A DNA stretch of 64,000 nucleotides from UBA935 sp031555615 (GCA_031555615.1 JAVBUF010000044.1:17558-81557), one strand, 5' to 3'; positions 27,490-36,036 are shown, counted from the first letter of the stretch. Made by a program: numbers and translations. The notes: generated by a model from the sequence alone, not told the origin.

Positions 27490-27533
27490 GACCCTCCGGT
27501 TATGCTGAAAAGCAAATGCGGAGGGTTTTTTCT
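27490..27533 (+). terminator. Rho-independent terminator
   Basis: ACCCTCCG and CGGAGGGT form the stem, followed by TTTTTTC, just after the EAL gene. Confidence 0.88.
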
Positions 27534-27553
27534 GTTTCTGCTTGAGATTTATC

Positions 27554-27686
27554 ATTTAATACTACATTAAATCACCCATGTCAATCACAAAGAGCAAAAA
27601 ACAATGCCTTTCATCCGGTTAAAATGGTAAACCAGGCCTTTATTCTGTCGAAATTCCCCGGATTTTATCATTTAATGTAGTAATAT
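27554..27686. repeat. Inverted pair of ATTTAATGTAGTA elements before the SARP-like gene
   Basis: ATTTAATACTACATTAAAT at 27554-27572 contains the reverse complement of ATTTAATGTAGT at 27670-27681. Both are preceded by TTTATC. They bracket about 100 bases of leader before the regulator gene and may be operator sites. Confidence 0.5.
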
Positions 27687-27717
27687 ATTGACAAACAAGA
27701 GGAAAGAAGTGAAGAAA

Positions 27718-28461
27718 ATGGCGGAGAAAAAGTTGATCAGGATTAGCTGCTTCGGAAATTTCGAGGTTTGGGCGGACGGAGCAGAAACTCCATTAAAATG
27801 GCGAACCAAAAAGGCCAAAGAACTGTTTGCCTATTTGGTTCATATGCAGGGCAGTTTCGTGGACAGAAGTATTTTGCTGGAAAAACTGTGGCTGGAACAG
27901 GAGCAGGATTACAGCATCGCCAATTTTCACAATGCCATTTACAGTATCCGGCAGAACCTGGGAAACTATGGGCTCCGGGAGCTTATCCAATGTGAACATG
28001 GCCGTTACCGGATCAAAAGTGAAATGATTGAAAGTGATATGAATCAGGTGCGGGCTATGGCTCGGCACATTGAAAAGGGAAACATCCAGGAATTACAGCT
28101 GTATGGGGATTTGCTGCGGAACTATAAGGGCATTTATATGGGCCAGGTAGGCGGAGAATGGCATATGGAATGGGCGGAATATTATGAAAATATTTATATC
28201 CGCGGCTGCTATCTGTTAGCGGGTCATTATGCCGGAACAGGAAAATACGAAGAGGCTGTCAGCTATTTAAAGGTGGGTTTGGATATTGACATATATGCCG
28301 AGCACCTGGCCGGTCTGCTGATCCAGTGTTACGGACAGATGAAGGATTATCGGAACATGCGCCGGCAATATGAAAAATATACCGGAATCCTTTACCGGGA
28401 TTTGGGCATCAGGCATAGTGAAATGCTGGAAGAAGCATATAAAAATATAGTAAAAATATAA
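27718..28461 (+). CDS. SARP-like transcriptional activator (winged helix plus BTAD)
   Basis: A 247-residue regulator from the ATG at 27718, chosen because it follows GAGGAAAGAAGTG. The TTG at 27688 overlaps a TTGACA-like box. Residues ~5-95 match an OmpR/AfsR-type winged helix (ISCFGNFEVWADG, KAKELFAYLVHMQGSFVDRSILLEKLW, NFHNAIYSIRQNLG). Residues ~100-245 are a bacterial transcriptional activator domain with TPR-like helices (GKYEEAVSYLKVGLDIDIYAEHLAGLLIQCY). SARP proteins bind direct repeats spaced one helical turn next to the -10 box. Exactly such repeats precede the CIS operons downstream, so this is the probable CIS activator. No ATPase domain is attached. Confidence 0.85.
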   Translation: MAEKKLIRISCFGNFEVWADGAETPLKWRTKKAKELFAYLVHMQGSFVDRSILLEKLWLEQEQDYSIANFHNAIYSIRQNLGNYGLRELIQCEHGRYRIKSEMIESDMNQVRAMARHIEKGNIQELQLYGDLLRNYKGIYMGQVGGEWHMEWAEYYENIYIRGCYLLAGHYAGTGKYEEAVSYLKVGLDIDIYAEHLAGLLIQCYGQMKDYRNMRRQYEKYTGILYRDLGIRHSEMLEEAYKNIVKI

Positions 28462-28514
28462 AACCTAATATAAACCCTAGAATATAAAAAAGAATCAAAA
28501 CGGAGGACAGAACA

Positions 28515-28742
28515 ATGTATGGGTTAAGTACAGATTTACTTGCTGGTTTAGACATTCATATTGAAAATTTACAGAAAAAAAATAAAAAAAATAAAGAAAA
28601 AAATGAAAATGTATTTGAAATACGCAGTTATGAATTAGCTGCGTATTTTTTTGCCCATTCATTTAAAGAGTCTAAGATTGGAAGAAAGTCTTTGCCCATT
28701 TCAGTAAGTGAATATTCCACTTTGGGTGGCACAACAGGATAG
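28515..28742 (+). pseudogene. Truncated duplicate of the CIS AAA+ ATPase 5' end
   Basis: The leader AATCAAAACGGAGGACAGA and the first ~20 codons (MYGLSTDLLAGLDIHIENLQKK) repeat the start of the ATPase gene at 30966 with a few substitutions. After about codon 22 the similarity is lost and the frame runs into the antisense of the HxlR gene, ending at 28742. It is the left edge of a ~2.4 kb insertion between two copies of the ATPase 5' end. Confidence 0.85.
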
Positions 28743-28954
28743 ACTTCTCTATGGATGACACCATAACTTTCTAAAAGTCTTAAATCTTTCGTCAGATTGG
28801 CTTCTGTTACGTTGGGAAGTTTACGTTTAATCTCACTAAAGCGCAACGTGCCTTCTGAAAGTAAATATATGATTACTGTAGTCCACTTACCTTGAATTAC
28901 TTTTGAAATTCTTGCGATTGGACATTGATCTGTATCAAAAACTAAATTATTCAT
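28628..28954 (-). CDS. HxlR family transcriptional regulator
   Basis: A 108-residue winged-helix protein with the family features: Cys at residue 11 (DQCPIARI), GKWTTVIIYLLSEGTLRFSEIKRKLP, LTKDLRLLESYGVIHREVYPVVPPKVEYSLTEMG. Such regulators often sense reactive electrophiles or oxidants through the cysteine and control divergent oxidoreductase genes, which fits the flavodoxin and nitroreductase genes on the other strand. Confidence 0.92.
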   Translation of the reverse strand: MNNLVFDTDQCPIARISKVIQGKWTTVIIYLLSEGTLRFSEIKRKLPNVTEANLTKDLRLLESYGVIHREVYPVVPPKVEYSLTEMGKDFLPILDSLNEWAKKYAANS

Positions 28955-29090
28955 TTGAATTTCTCCTATGCTATCAAATATGATAGTACCTATTAAATAA
29001 TAGCGTAATTGTAGAAGAAAATTATATCATATATATTAGTATTGTAAATAAAAAAATTTACAAGTAAGTATTTTATTATGAAAGGAATAA

Positions 29091-29654
29091 ATGTGTATGG
29101 ATAATTTGTGCTTTACGTCCACAAACCCTAACGCGAATACGTTGGTAGTATTTTTCTCAAGTAAAGGTTTTCAGGCAAATGGAATATTAAAGAAAGGTAA
29201 CACAGAGATGCTTGCAATTGAACTTGCACAGCAATTGAAAGCGGATACTTTCAAACTTATTTCTTCAGATAATCATTATCCTGATAATGTAATGAAACTA
29301 CAAGGGATAGCAAAACGTGATATGAAGGAAAAAGCCAGACCGAATTACGTGGAAGATGTACCTGATTTTTCGAAGTATAAAACTATATTTATTGGTGGAC
29401 CTGCATGGTACATGCATTGGCCGTTAATTGTGGATACCTTTATAGAACACCACGATATGCAGGGGAAAACTTTAGTTCCATTTATGACATATGTTGGTAC
29501 TTCTGGAGTACAGCAAATGAAACAGCATCTGATTGAGATGAATCCAGGAAGTAAAGTTAGGGAAGGATTTGAACTGAAAGGTGCAAAAGCACAGAAGATG
29601 ACAGATGAAACTAAGCAAGTAATATCGGACTTTTTGTCCGCAATGGAGGTATAA
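29091..29654 (+). CDS. Flavodoxin-like NAD(P)H oxidoreductase
   Basis: A 187-residue flavoprotein of the flavodoxin fold. The FMN phosphate loop is FFSSKGFQANGILKKGNTEM near residues 23-42 with an atypical insertion, and FIGGPAWYMHWP near residue 98 is the second FMN loop. Starts at 29091 and 29097 are both possible behind AAAGGA. It is divergent from the HxlR gene and lies one base before the nitroreductase gene, so these form a redox-stress operon. Confidence 0.85.
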   Translation: MCMDNLCFTSTNPNANTLVVFFSSKGFQANGILKKGNTEMLAIELAQQLKADTFKLISSDNHYPDNVMKLQGIAKRDMKEKARPNYVEDVPDFSKYKTIFIGGPAWYMHWPLIVDTFIEHHDMQGKTLVPFMTYVGTSGVQQMKQHLIEMNPGSKVREGFELKGAKAQKMTDETKQVISDFLSAMEV

Positions 29655-29655
29655 G

Positions 29656-30180
29656 ATGGAAACATTACAAGCAATTGCAATAAGAAAATCAACCCGCTCA
29701 TTTAAAAACGAGCAGATTTCAGAAAATATTCTGGATAATATTTTGAAAGCAGGAATGGCAGCACCAGTTGGATCTGGACAGTATGATTCATTACATTTAA
29801 CCGTGATACAGAATGAACAATTGCTAAATAATATTGGTGACAAAGTGACTGAACTCGTTCAGAAAATGACAGGAAAAGAGATGAATAAGAATTTTGGAGC
29901 ACCAACTATGATTGTTGTTTCTGCAAAGACTGGACATATGCCAGGGATAGAATATGCAAATGCAGCGTGTGTGTTAGAGAATATGGCACTTGCAGCAACA
30001 GATATGGGAATTGCCAATATCATATGGGGAGGAGCAACGGCTGTCATATCTCAGGATGAGTCACTTCGCAGTAATCTTGAAATCCCAGAGGGATTCAATC
30101 CTGTTCTCTGCGCATCTTTCGGATATGGAATAACGGAAGAAGATGCAAGGGAACATATAATTACTGTAAATAGAATCTAG
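29656..30180 (+). CDS. Nitroreductase family protein
   Basis: A 174-residue FMN-dependent oxidoreductase. The FMN-binding AIRKSTRSF is at residues 7-15, with MAAPVGSGQ near 38 and GIANIIWGGA near 114. It is co-transcribed with the flavodoxin-like gene and probably shares HxlR control. Confidence 0.9.
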   Translation: METLQAIAIRKSTRSFKNEQISENILDNILKAGMAAPVGSGQYDSLHLTVIQNEQLLNNIGDKVTELVQKMTGKEMNKNFGAPTMIVVSAKTGHMPGIEYANAACVLENMALAATDMGIANIIWGGATAVISQDESLRSNLEIPEGFNPVLCASFGYGITEEDAREHIITVNRI

Positions 30181-30207
30181 ATCGATATCATATTAGTGGA
30201 GGTTATT

Positions 30208-30618
30208 ATGCAAAAGATTATTGAACAATTCAATAAAGCAGAGAAAATTACAGATGAAATGATTGAGAGTGCTTCTAACAGATGTATTGAAAAAAATTTC
30301 GAAGCTGATTCCATAATACACTTAAAAGAATTAGCAGGTAATTGCGAAACAAAGGCAGATTATTTAAATTTCTTTAAGAATGTGCTTAAGTTAAATGTAG
30401 AAGAATCTGAAGGAGGAATAATTTTACATCTGAATAAAACAGAATGTACTTGTCCGATGGCATCGGAACTCACTATTGATAAGAGAAGATTATGTGACTG
30501 TACGAAGACACGGGAAAAATATGTATGGAGTCAAGTTCTTGGCAGAGATATTGATGTTCAAATAGTAGAGAGTTTCTGGCGTGGTGGAACAGATTGTGTT
30601 ATAGAAATCATATTATAA
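30208..30618 (+). CDS. Small cysteine-rich protein (unknown)
   Basis: A 136-residue protein from the ATG at 30208, placed by GTGGAGG. An upstream GTG at 30196 lies inside that ribosome site. I do not recognise the family securely. It has ECTCPMASEL and RRLCDCTKTRE, which look like a metal or cluster site, then QIVESFWRGGTDCVIEI at the C-terminus. It is the last gene of the redox cassette, 15 codons or less behind the nitroreductase gene. Confidence 0.7.
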   Translation: MQKIIEQFNKAEKITDEMIESASNRCIEKNFEADSIIHLKELAGNCETKADYLNFFKNVLKLNVEESEGGIILHLNKTECTCPMASELTIDKRRLCDCTKTREKYVWSQVLGRDIDVQIVESFWRGGTDCVIEIIL

Positions 30619-30661
30619 ATTTTTTTGCTTGTTTTACAAGCACTTTTACGATGCAAATGCA

Positions 30662-30718
30662 CCTCCATGTAAGCAGTGTTTCTCGTTAACTACTGATTTT
30701 ACATGGAGGATTTTTATT
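30662..30718 (+). terminator. Terminator of the redox cassette
   Basis: CCTCCATGTAA pairs with TTACATGGAGG, with an inner CAGT/ACTG pairing, followed by a T-rich tail. Confidence 0.75.
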
Positions 30719-30719
30719 T

Positions 30720-30931
30720 GTGTACGAAGAAATATTTGACCGAATTTCTGACGCGGCAAAAAAAGGAATCTGCGGGATTCTACAATACATGCATACTGCA
30801 CAAGCGTTGCTCATTTTTTTGAACTATACAGATTAGGCTATCGATTCTTTAAATACGGATGATGTTGATACCTTTTTGACCGAAAAGAGACCTTTATTGC
30901 ATAGTGAAATGTATAGAAGGACCCGTTAAGA
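30720..30931 (+). pseudogene. Possible coding remnant, unrecognised
   Basis: From GTG at 30720 the frame reads VYEEIFDRISDAAKKG and onward for 38 codons, meets TAG at 30834, then stays open for another ~31 codons to about 30930. One stop in 70 codons hints at a decayed gene. No ribosome site or family is evident, and it could be chance. The rest of the gap 30619-30965 holds a terminator and the promoter at 30899. Confidence 0.25.
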
Positions 30932-30932
30932 T
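30899..30932 (+). promoter_or_regulatory. CIS promoter 1 (direct-repeat type) for the AAA+ ATPase
   Basis: GCATAG at 30899 and GTATAG at 30911 are 12 bases apart. Ten bases follow, then a -10 box TAAGAT at 30927-30932. This shares the exact geometry of six other sites in the cluster. Confidence 0.75.
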
Positions 30933-30965
30933 TTTTGCAAAAGAATCAAAACGGAGGACAGAAAA

Positions 30966-32978
30966 ATGTACGGTTTAATTACTGATTTACTGGCTGTTTT
31001 AGACATTCATATTGAAAATCTACAGAAAAAGCAAAACCCTGAAGAAATAAAAGAATTACAGGAAAAAACCAAAGAAAAAGTTAAGGAAAAAGCAAATCAG
31101 CGGCAACAGGCGGAGGAATCAAGCGACAGTCGGCTGGCGCAGCTGATTCGGGTTTGCGGTCTGGATGAGTTTGAAATCTTTGTGCTGACCATGATCATGG
31201 CTCCCCGGCTGAATCCGGAATACGGCGGCCTTTATGCCCGCTTGCAGGGTAGCGGGGAACGGCAGCCAACCAGAGGACTGGCGCTGATGTTGTATCTGGG
31301 GGCACACGAACTGGAGGAAAGGAAGCAGCAGCGCTTTCTTTGTGACGAAGGGCCTTTGGGAAAATATTGTCTCAGCGGGAGCAAAGGGGAGGTGCTTTAT
31401 CTTGACCGGAATATTGATGATTTTTTGTTGCATCCCAAGACCACCTTTACCCCCAGAATGGAGGGCGCGGTATTTCAGACTCTGGAAGAGCCGATGCCGC
31501 CCCTGCTGATCCATCGGAGCGAGGCGGCGGCAATTCGGGAGCTTTGGCAAAATTGCCGGGAAGCGCCATTGTTGATCCAATTATCCGGGGAAACTGGAAG
31601 CGGAAGACACTTTCTGATGAAAAAGATATTGGCAGAAAGCCGGGAAAGCAGCGGTATTTTACTATTTAATCTGACAGCTTTTTTACAGCAAAGCAACCAG
31701 CATCCGGAACAGACAGCAGCAAAACTGAAAGGCTATGCCTGGCTGAGCGGCCAGGCTTTATGCCTGGAGCTGCCGGAAATCCCGGAGGATAGGGAAAGCG
31801 TTTTACTGCTGCGGAATTTTCTGCGGGAACTGCTGCAGGAGGACAAGATACATCCTTTGGGAATCTTTCTGATGACAGAAACCGATGCCGAGGCGGTTTT
31901 GCAGGACTGCAAGCGGGTTTATAAATTTACTTTTTCGGCCTTAACGGCCAGTGACAAGACAGCCTTGTGGGACTACTTTGCAAAAGAGATGACCATGGAA
32001 ACAGAAGGCGGCTGGGAGGAGGAAGCCGGAAAATACATTCTGACGGCATCGGGCATTCAAAATGTTTTGCAGACAGCGCTGCTCCATGCCCATGCCAGAG
32101 GCCGCGGATGGGTCAGCAGGGTGGATATCCACAGTGCCCATAAAATGCGTCAGCCCAAGCAATTGGGAAGCTATGCTTCGGTGATTGAAACAGTTTTTAC
32201 CTGGGAGGATCTGATTCTGGAGGAAAAGCAGAAAAAAGTCCTGCATCTGATCTGCAACCAGTTGAAGTATCGCCGGAAGGTCGGGGAAGAGTGGGGCTTT
32301 TACCGGAAGATGCCATATGGAAGAGGGATCAGTGCGTTGTTTTATGGTGCCCCGGGAACCGGCAAGACCATGGCGGTGCAGGTGATGGCCCAGGAATTGG
32401 GCTTGTCCTTGTACCGCATTGATTTGTCACAGATGGTCAGCAAATACATCGGTGAAACCGAAAAAAACATTTCCGACCTGTTTGAACGGGCGGGGAGCAT
32501 CAATGCGATCCTCTTTTTTGATGAGGCTGACGCTCTTTTTGCCAGGCGTTCGGAAATCCGGGATGCCAATGACCGCAGTGCCAACAGCATGACGGCCCAC
32601 CTTTTGCAGAAATTGGAGGATTACCAAGGGATCGCGGTACTGGCCACCAATCTGCTGCACAATATGGATGATGCTTTTAAAAGAAGGATTAAGTATACGG
32701 TTCAATTTCAGTTTCCTGGTCCGGCGGTGCGGCTGCAGCTGTTTCAAAGCATTCTGCCGGCGGAGGCGGTTTGTGGGGAAAAACTGGATTTTGCGTTTTT
32801 TGCGGAACACTTTGAACTGTCAGGAAGCAGTATTAAGGAAGTACTGCTGAATGCGGCTTTTATGGCAGCAGGGGAGGATACCGGTATTTGTAATTGTCAT
32901 GTGGTGGAGGCCATTAAGTGGAATTATCTGAAATATGGAAAGGTGCTGACCGGAAAGGATTTTGGTTATTTGGGGTAA
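30966..32978 (+). CDS. CIS AAA+ ATPase (Afp15-like)
   Basis: A 670-residue ATPase of the kind found in extracellular contractile injection clusters, thought to act in assembly or in recycling of particles. Residues 1-60 are helical and charged. A degenerate AAA-like region without a good Walker A spans ~180-330. The functional AAA+ module is at ~430-650, with GAPGTGKT (near 461), LFFDEADALFARRSE, NRSANSMT-like polar sensor region and FKRRIKYTVQF. The ribosome site CGGAGG is shared with the truncated duplicate at 28500. Its own CIS-type promoter lies 34 bases upstream of the ATG. Confidence 0.9.
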   Translation: MYGLITDLLAVLDIHIENLQKKQNPEEIKELQEKTKEKVKEKANQRQQAEESSDSRLAQLIRVCGLDEFEIFVLTMIMAPRLNPEYGGLYARLQGSGERQPTRGLALMLYLGAHELEERKQQRFLCDEGPLGKYCLSGSKGEVLYLDRNIDDFLLHPKTTFTPRMEGAVFQTLEEPMPPLLIHRSEAAAIRELWQNCREAPLLIQLSGETGSGRHFLMKKILAESRESSGILLFNLTAFLQQSNQHPEQTAAKLKGYAWLSGQALCLELPEIPEDRESVLLLRNFLRELLQEDKIHPLGIFLMTETDAEAVLQDCKRVYKFTFSALTASDKTALWDYFAKEMTMETEGGWEEEAGKYILTASGIQNVLQTALLHAHARGRGWVSRVDIHSAHKMRQPKQLGSYASVIETVFTWEDLILEEKQKKVLHLICNQLKYRRKVGEEWGFYRKMPYGRGISALFYGAPGTGKTMAVQVMAQELGLSLYRIDLSQMVSKYIGETEKNISDLFERAGSINAILFFDEADALFARRSEIRDANDRSANSMTAHLLQKLEDYQGIAVLATNLLHNMDDAFKRRIKYTVQFQFPGPAVRLQLFQSILPAEAVCGEKLDFAFFAEHFELSGSSIKEVLLNAAFMAAGEDTGICNCHVVEAIKWNYLKYGKVLTGKDFGYLG

Positions 32979-33006
32979 TTAACAATTTTCAGATTTTACG
33001 TTTCAG

Positions 33007-33039
33007 TTTGTCGCCAATTTGTCATTGTCCTTTTATAAT
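33007..33039 (+). promoter_or_regulatory. Promoter with TTTGTC direct repeat before secreted paralogue 1
   Basis: TTTGTC at 33007 and 33018 are 11 bases apart. Ten bases later comes TATAAT at 33034-33039. There is no -35 box at the normal 17-base distance, so an activator at the repeats is plausible. Confidence 0.55.
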
Positions 33040-33089
33040 ATAAGTACCGGTGTATTGGAAACGGAATACTGATTACGAAAGGAAAAAAG

Positions 33090-33956
33090 ATGGAACAGAA
33101 AAATTTGTGGAAAACCAAAGTCGGCAGGGTTATTACATTTGTACTGAGTTTGACTATGGCGGTGGCATTATTTACAGCAAGTGAAATTCAGGTAGAGGCA
33201 GCGGAAACATACGAGGGAATAAATATAATAGCAGGTCAGGTATTTAAGGCTGGGGACGAGGTTCAACTTGTGAATGTAGCGGACTTTGACCCAGTCAATA
33301 CTGAGATGTACATTACTTTTCAGGATGATACAGGTAAACCATATGTTATTAGCAGTCTCACCGATGGTGGTGGTATGGTAGTTCTTGAAGTAGGTGAGAG
33401 TATCATAATTCCGGCAGAAGAATCTGCATGGGAAGTCGTTTATGCAATGTCGTCGTATTTTCCTGCAATGGTTGTGATTGCTCTGCAGCCAGTGAATCCG
33501 GAGGTGATCGTTTCACAGGCCGATCATCAAATCGACCATCAGTCCTGTACCCATTCCTTTGAATGGGAAGAAGAAACAGCGGCAACCGAAACCGCAGACG
33601 GAGTGATGGCATATGTATGCACCAAGTGCGGCGCAGTGGGCCGTCGTATGACCGGTGGAACTGCCGGCACGTCGGCATTTGCGGTATTTAATCAAAATAT
33701 CATGGAAGAAATCAATAAAGCCCAAAATAGTGAAACCTTGGAGATTAATACCGGGCTGTGGACCAGCTTCCCGCAAAAAGTAATGGAAGCAATTGCCGCA
33801 AGGAGGGACGTCAGCCTTGAGATTACCTATCGTTTAGCGGGAAAAACCTATCGAATTATCATACCGGCCGGGGCAGCGGTGCCGGCCGATGTCGAATGGG
33901 CAGGATTTGACGGCTATCTGGCCGGTCTATACGGAAAAGAAGAAGTATTGAACTGA
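33090..33956 (+). CDS. Secreted CIS-locus paralogue 1
   Basis: A 288-residue exported protein. The signal peptide spans residues 1-37 (basic start, hydrophobic core FVLSLTMAVALFTA, cleavage near VEA-A). The middle ~110 residues are variable. The conserved C-terminal ~140 residues contain Cys-x-His, DGVMAYVCTKCG (a possible zinc-binding set), SAFAVFNQN, WTSFPQKVMEAIAARRDV and a closing GFDGYLAGLYGK. Family not recognised. Four intact copies and one scrap lie between CIS units of this window. It is monocistronic, with its own promoter and terminator. Confidence 0.8.
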   Translation: MEQKNLWKTKVGRVITFVLSLTMAVALFTASEIQVEAAETYEGINIIAGQVFKAGDEVQLVNVADFDPVNTEMYITFQDDTGKPYVISSLTDGGGMVVLEVGESIIIPAEESAWEVVYAMSSYFPAMVVIALQPVNPEVIVSQADHQIDHQSCTHSFEWEEETAATETADGVMAYVCTKCGAVGRRMTGGTAGTSAFAVFNQNIMEEINKAQNSETLEINTGLWTSFPQKVMEAIAARRDVSLEITYRLAGKTYRIIIPAGAAVPADVEWAGFDGYLAGLYGKEEVLN

Positions 33957-33966
33957 TCTTTATCAT

Positions 33967-34024
33967 AATAAGCACCATATTTGCCGGTTGGATTTAACGA
34001 TAGCAGATATGGTGCTTATTTTTT
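33967..34024 (+). terminator. Strong terminator after secreted paralogue 1
   Basis: AATAAGCACCATAT pairs perfectly with ATATGGTGCTTATT, followed by TTTT. Confidence 0.88.
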
Positions 34025-34026
34025 CT

Positions 34027-34060
34027 GTATAGAGAAATGTAGAGTCGAAAGGGATAAAAA
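34027..34060 (+). promoter_or_regulatory. CIS-type direct-repeat promoter upstream of a decayed small gene
   Basis: GTATAG at 34027 and GTAGAG at 34039, ten bases, then TAAAAA at 34055-34060. Geometry is identical to the other sites, although no intact gene follows before the next promoter. Confidence 0.6.
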
Positions 34061-34069
34061 CCTGACCGG

Positions 34070-34190
34070 TATCCCCGGCACCCTGAAAGAACGGGCAGAA
34101 AGCAAAGCAGGGATGTCCCTGGAGCATGTGCGGCATGGCTCTTAATGACAATCCGGTACTGGAGGCCGAGGCCGATTTATTTTTATAATA
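34070..34190 (+). pseudogene. Possible antitoxin-like gene remnant
   Basis: One frame reads IPGTLKERAESKAGMSLEHVR. A shifted frame continues MALNDNPVLEAEADLFL to a stop. Together they resemble a ribbon-helix-helix antitoxin broken by a frameshift. This is a weak call from pattern only. The rest of the gap 33957-34299 holds a terminator and two promoters. Confidence 0.3.
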
Positions 34191-34226
34191 ACTTTGGAAA
34201 CTAACTTGTAAGATTTTCGCCAAAGT

Positions 34227-34260
34227 GTATAGTAAAATGTATAGAACAACCGATTATACT
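34227..34260 (+). promoter_or_regulatory. CIS promoter 2 for the sheath gene
   Basis: GTATAG at 34227 and 34239, ten bases, then TATACT at 34255-34260, about 40 bases before the sheath ATG. Confidence 0.8.
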
Positions 34261-34299
34261 GGCAATATCAAAACAAAAAAAGAAGGGAGCACATGTAAC

Positions 34300-36036
34300 A
34301 TGGCGGAGTATTTATCACCCGGCGTCTACGTCGAAGAATTTGAATCAGGCGGTAAGCCGATGGAAGGCGTGGGAACCAGCACAGCCGGATTTATCGGGTT
34401 GGCAGAAAGAGGGCCGGCTATCGGCGTACCCCAGTTAGTCACTAATTTTGCAGAGTTTAAAAGAACCTACGGAGGATACCTCTCCGAAAATGAATTCGGC
34501 GGGTATCGTTTTCTGGCATATGCCGTGGAACACTTTTTTATCAATGGCGGCAGCCGCTGCTTTATCGCCCGGGTGGCCCCCGGCGATGCCAAATGCGCCC
34601 AGGGGCAATCACCCCAGGCCGAACCTGTGGCCCTATTCCGGGCCAAAAACCCCGGCTTATGGGGCGACAATATCCGTATCGTCCTGACCCCGGCCAGTAA
34701 AGCCAAAACCCAGATTCTGGAGGAAGTGGAAGCGGGCGGCGTCAAAAAATATCTGGTCAAAAACGGTGCCGGCTTCAACCCCGGTGACGTGGTGATGTTT
34801 TCGGACGGCACTGAAACCAGCTATAACAAAGTGGTGAAAAATCAGGATAATGTCATTACCTTTGAACAGGAGTTTGCCGGTGATGTCACCGACAAAAACC
34901 TTCTGCCGGCCAAAGTCATTACCACCTGTGAATTTACCCTGGAAGCCAAATACGATGATATCGTGGAGCTTTATGAAAACCTCTCCTTTAACGTGGAGGC
35001 CGCTAACTTTATTACCAAGAAAACCGCCAAATCCGATCTCATCTCGGTGGAGTATACAGGAAAAGAAAGCACAGAAATCATCCCCCCTTTCCGAGCTTTC
35101 CTGGAGGCCGGAAAGGATGTAGGTGTACATACTGTATCATTGGCCGGCGGCGGTAACGGCTCAGTGGCTTCGGTATCTGCTTCGGACTTTATCGGTACCG
35201 ACAACGGCGCCGGCAAACGTACCGGTATCCAGGCCTTTCTGGATAATGACAATGTATCCCTGATGGCTGTACCCGGAGTAGTGGACCCCAATGTCCAGTT
35301 AACCCTGATTACACACTGTGAAAACCTGGCCAGCCGCTTTGCCGTTCTGGACATGCCCAAAGAGGCCAAAAAGGTCCAGGATATCATGGCACATCGGGAT
35401 ATGTTTGACAGCCACTATGCAGCCATGTATCATCCCTGGCTGGAAATATTCGATCCCCTGGATAAGAAAAATATCGCCATCCCCCCCTCAGGCAGTATGC
35501 TGGGCATCTATGCCCGCAGCGATAACACCAGAGGTGTTCACAAAGCCCCCGCCAATGAAGTGGTTCGAGCCTGCGTGGGTCTGGACTGTCAGTTTAATAA
35601 GGGTGAGCAGGATATTCTGAATCCCAAGGGGGTAAACCTGATCCGGGCTTTTTCCGGCCAGGGTATCAGGGTCTGGGGCGCCAGAACCATTACCAGCAAC
35701 GGCAGCTGGAAATACATTAACGTTCGGCGTTTATTTATTTTTATTGAGGAGACCATTAAAGCCAACACCAACTGGGCCGTCTTTGAACCCAATGACGAAG
35801 TGCTGTGGGTACGGGTAAAACGAACCATCACCGTGTTCTTAAGCGGTTTATGGCGTAACGGGTCTCTGGCCGGAAGCTCCCCCGACGAAGCTTTTTTCGT
35901 TAACATTGGCAGAAGCTCCATGAGCCAGGATGATATCGACAATGGACGTCTGGTATGCGTGATCGGCGTGGCCCCGGTGAAACCGGCTGAATTTGTAATC
36001 TTCAGAATCACCCAGAAAACTTCAGACTCCGAATAA
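34300..36036 (+). CDS. CIS contractile sheath protein
   Basis: A 578-residue sheath subunit. The ATG at 34300 follows AGAAGGGAGC and gives the typical start AEYLSPGVYVEEFESG. The ORF is open further upstream (34225), but that would place the start inside the promoter. Family marks are TSTAGFIGLAERGP, GGYRFLAYAVEHFFINGG, the long C-terminal region from VNLIRAFSGQGIRVWGARTI through KYINVRRLFIFIEETI, and the closing PVKPAEFVIFRI. It wraps the inner tube and contracts to drive it through a target envelope. Only one sheath gene is visible, where Afp/PVC have three. Confidence 0.95.
   Translation: MAEYLSPGVYVEEFESGGKPMEGVGTSTAGFIGLAERGPAIGVPQLVTNFAEFKRTYGGYLSENEFGGYRFLAYAVEHFFINGGSRCFIARVAPGDAKCAQGQSPQAEPVALFRAKNPGLWGDNIRIVLTPASKAKTQILEEVEAGGVKKYLVKNGAGFNPGDVVMFSDGTETSYNKVVKNQDNVITFEQEFAGDVTDKNLLPAKVITTCEFTLEAKYDDIVELYENLSFNVEAANFITKKTAKSDLISVEYTGKESTEIIPPFRAFLEAGKDVGVHTVSLAGGGNGSVASVSASDFIGTDNGAGKRTGIQAFLDNDNVSLMAVPGVVDPNVQLTLITHCENLASRFAVLDMPKEAKKVQDIMAHRDMFDSHYAAMYHPWLEIFDPLDKKNIAIPPSGSMLGIYARSDNTRGVHKAPANEVVRACVGLDCQFNKGEQDILNPKGVNLIRAFSGQGIRVWGARTITSNGSWKYINVRRLFIFIEETIKANTNWAVFEPNDEVLWVRVKRTITVFLSGLWRNGSLAGSSPDEAFFVNIGRSSMSQDDIDNGRLVCVIGVAPVKPAEFVIFRITQKTSDSE

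Noticed and set aside
28515..28742. The 75-codon frame as a real small gene
   Set aside because: Only its first ~22 codons have a counterpart (the ATPase start); the rest is antisense to the HxlR gene.
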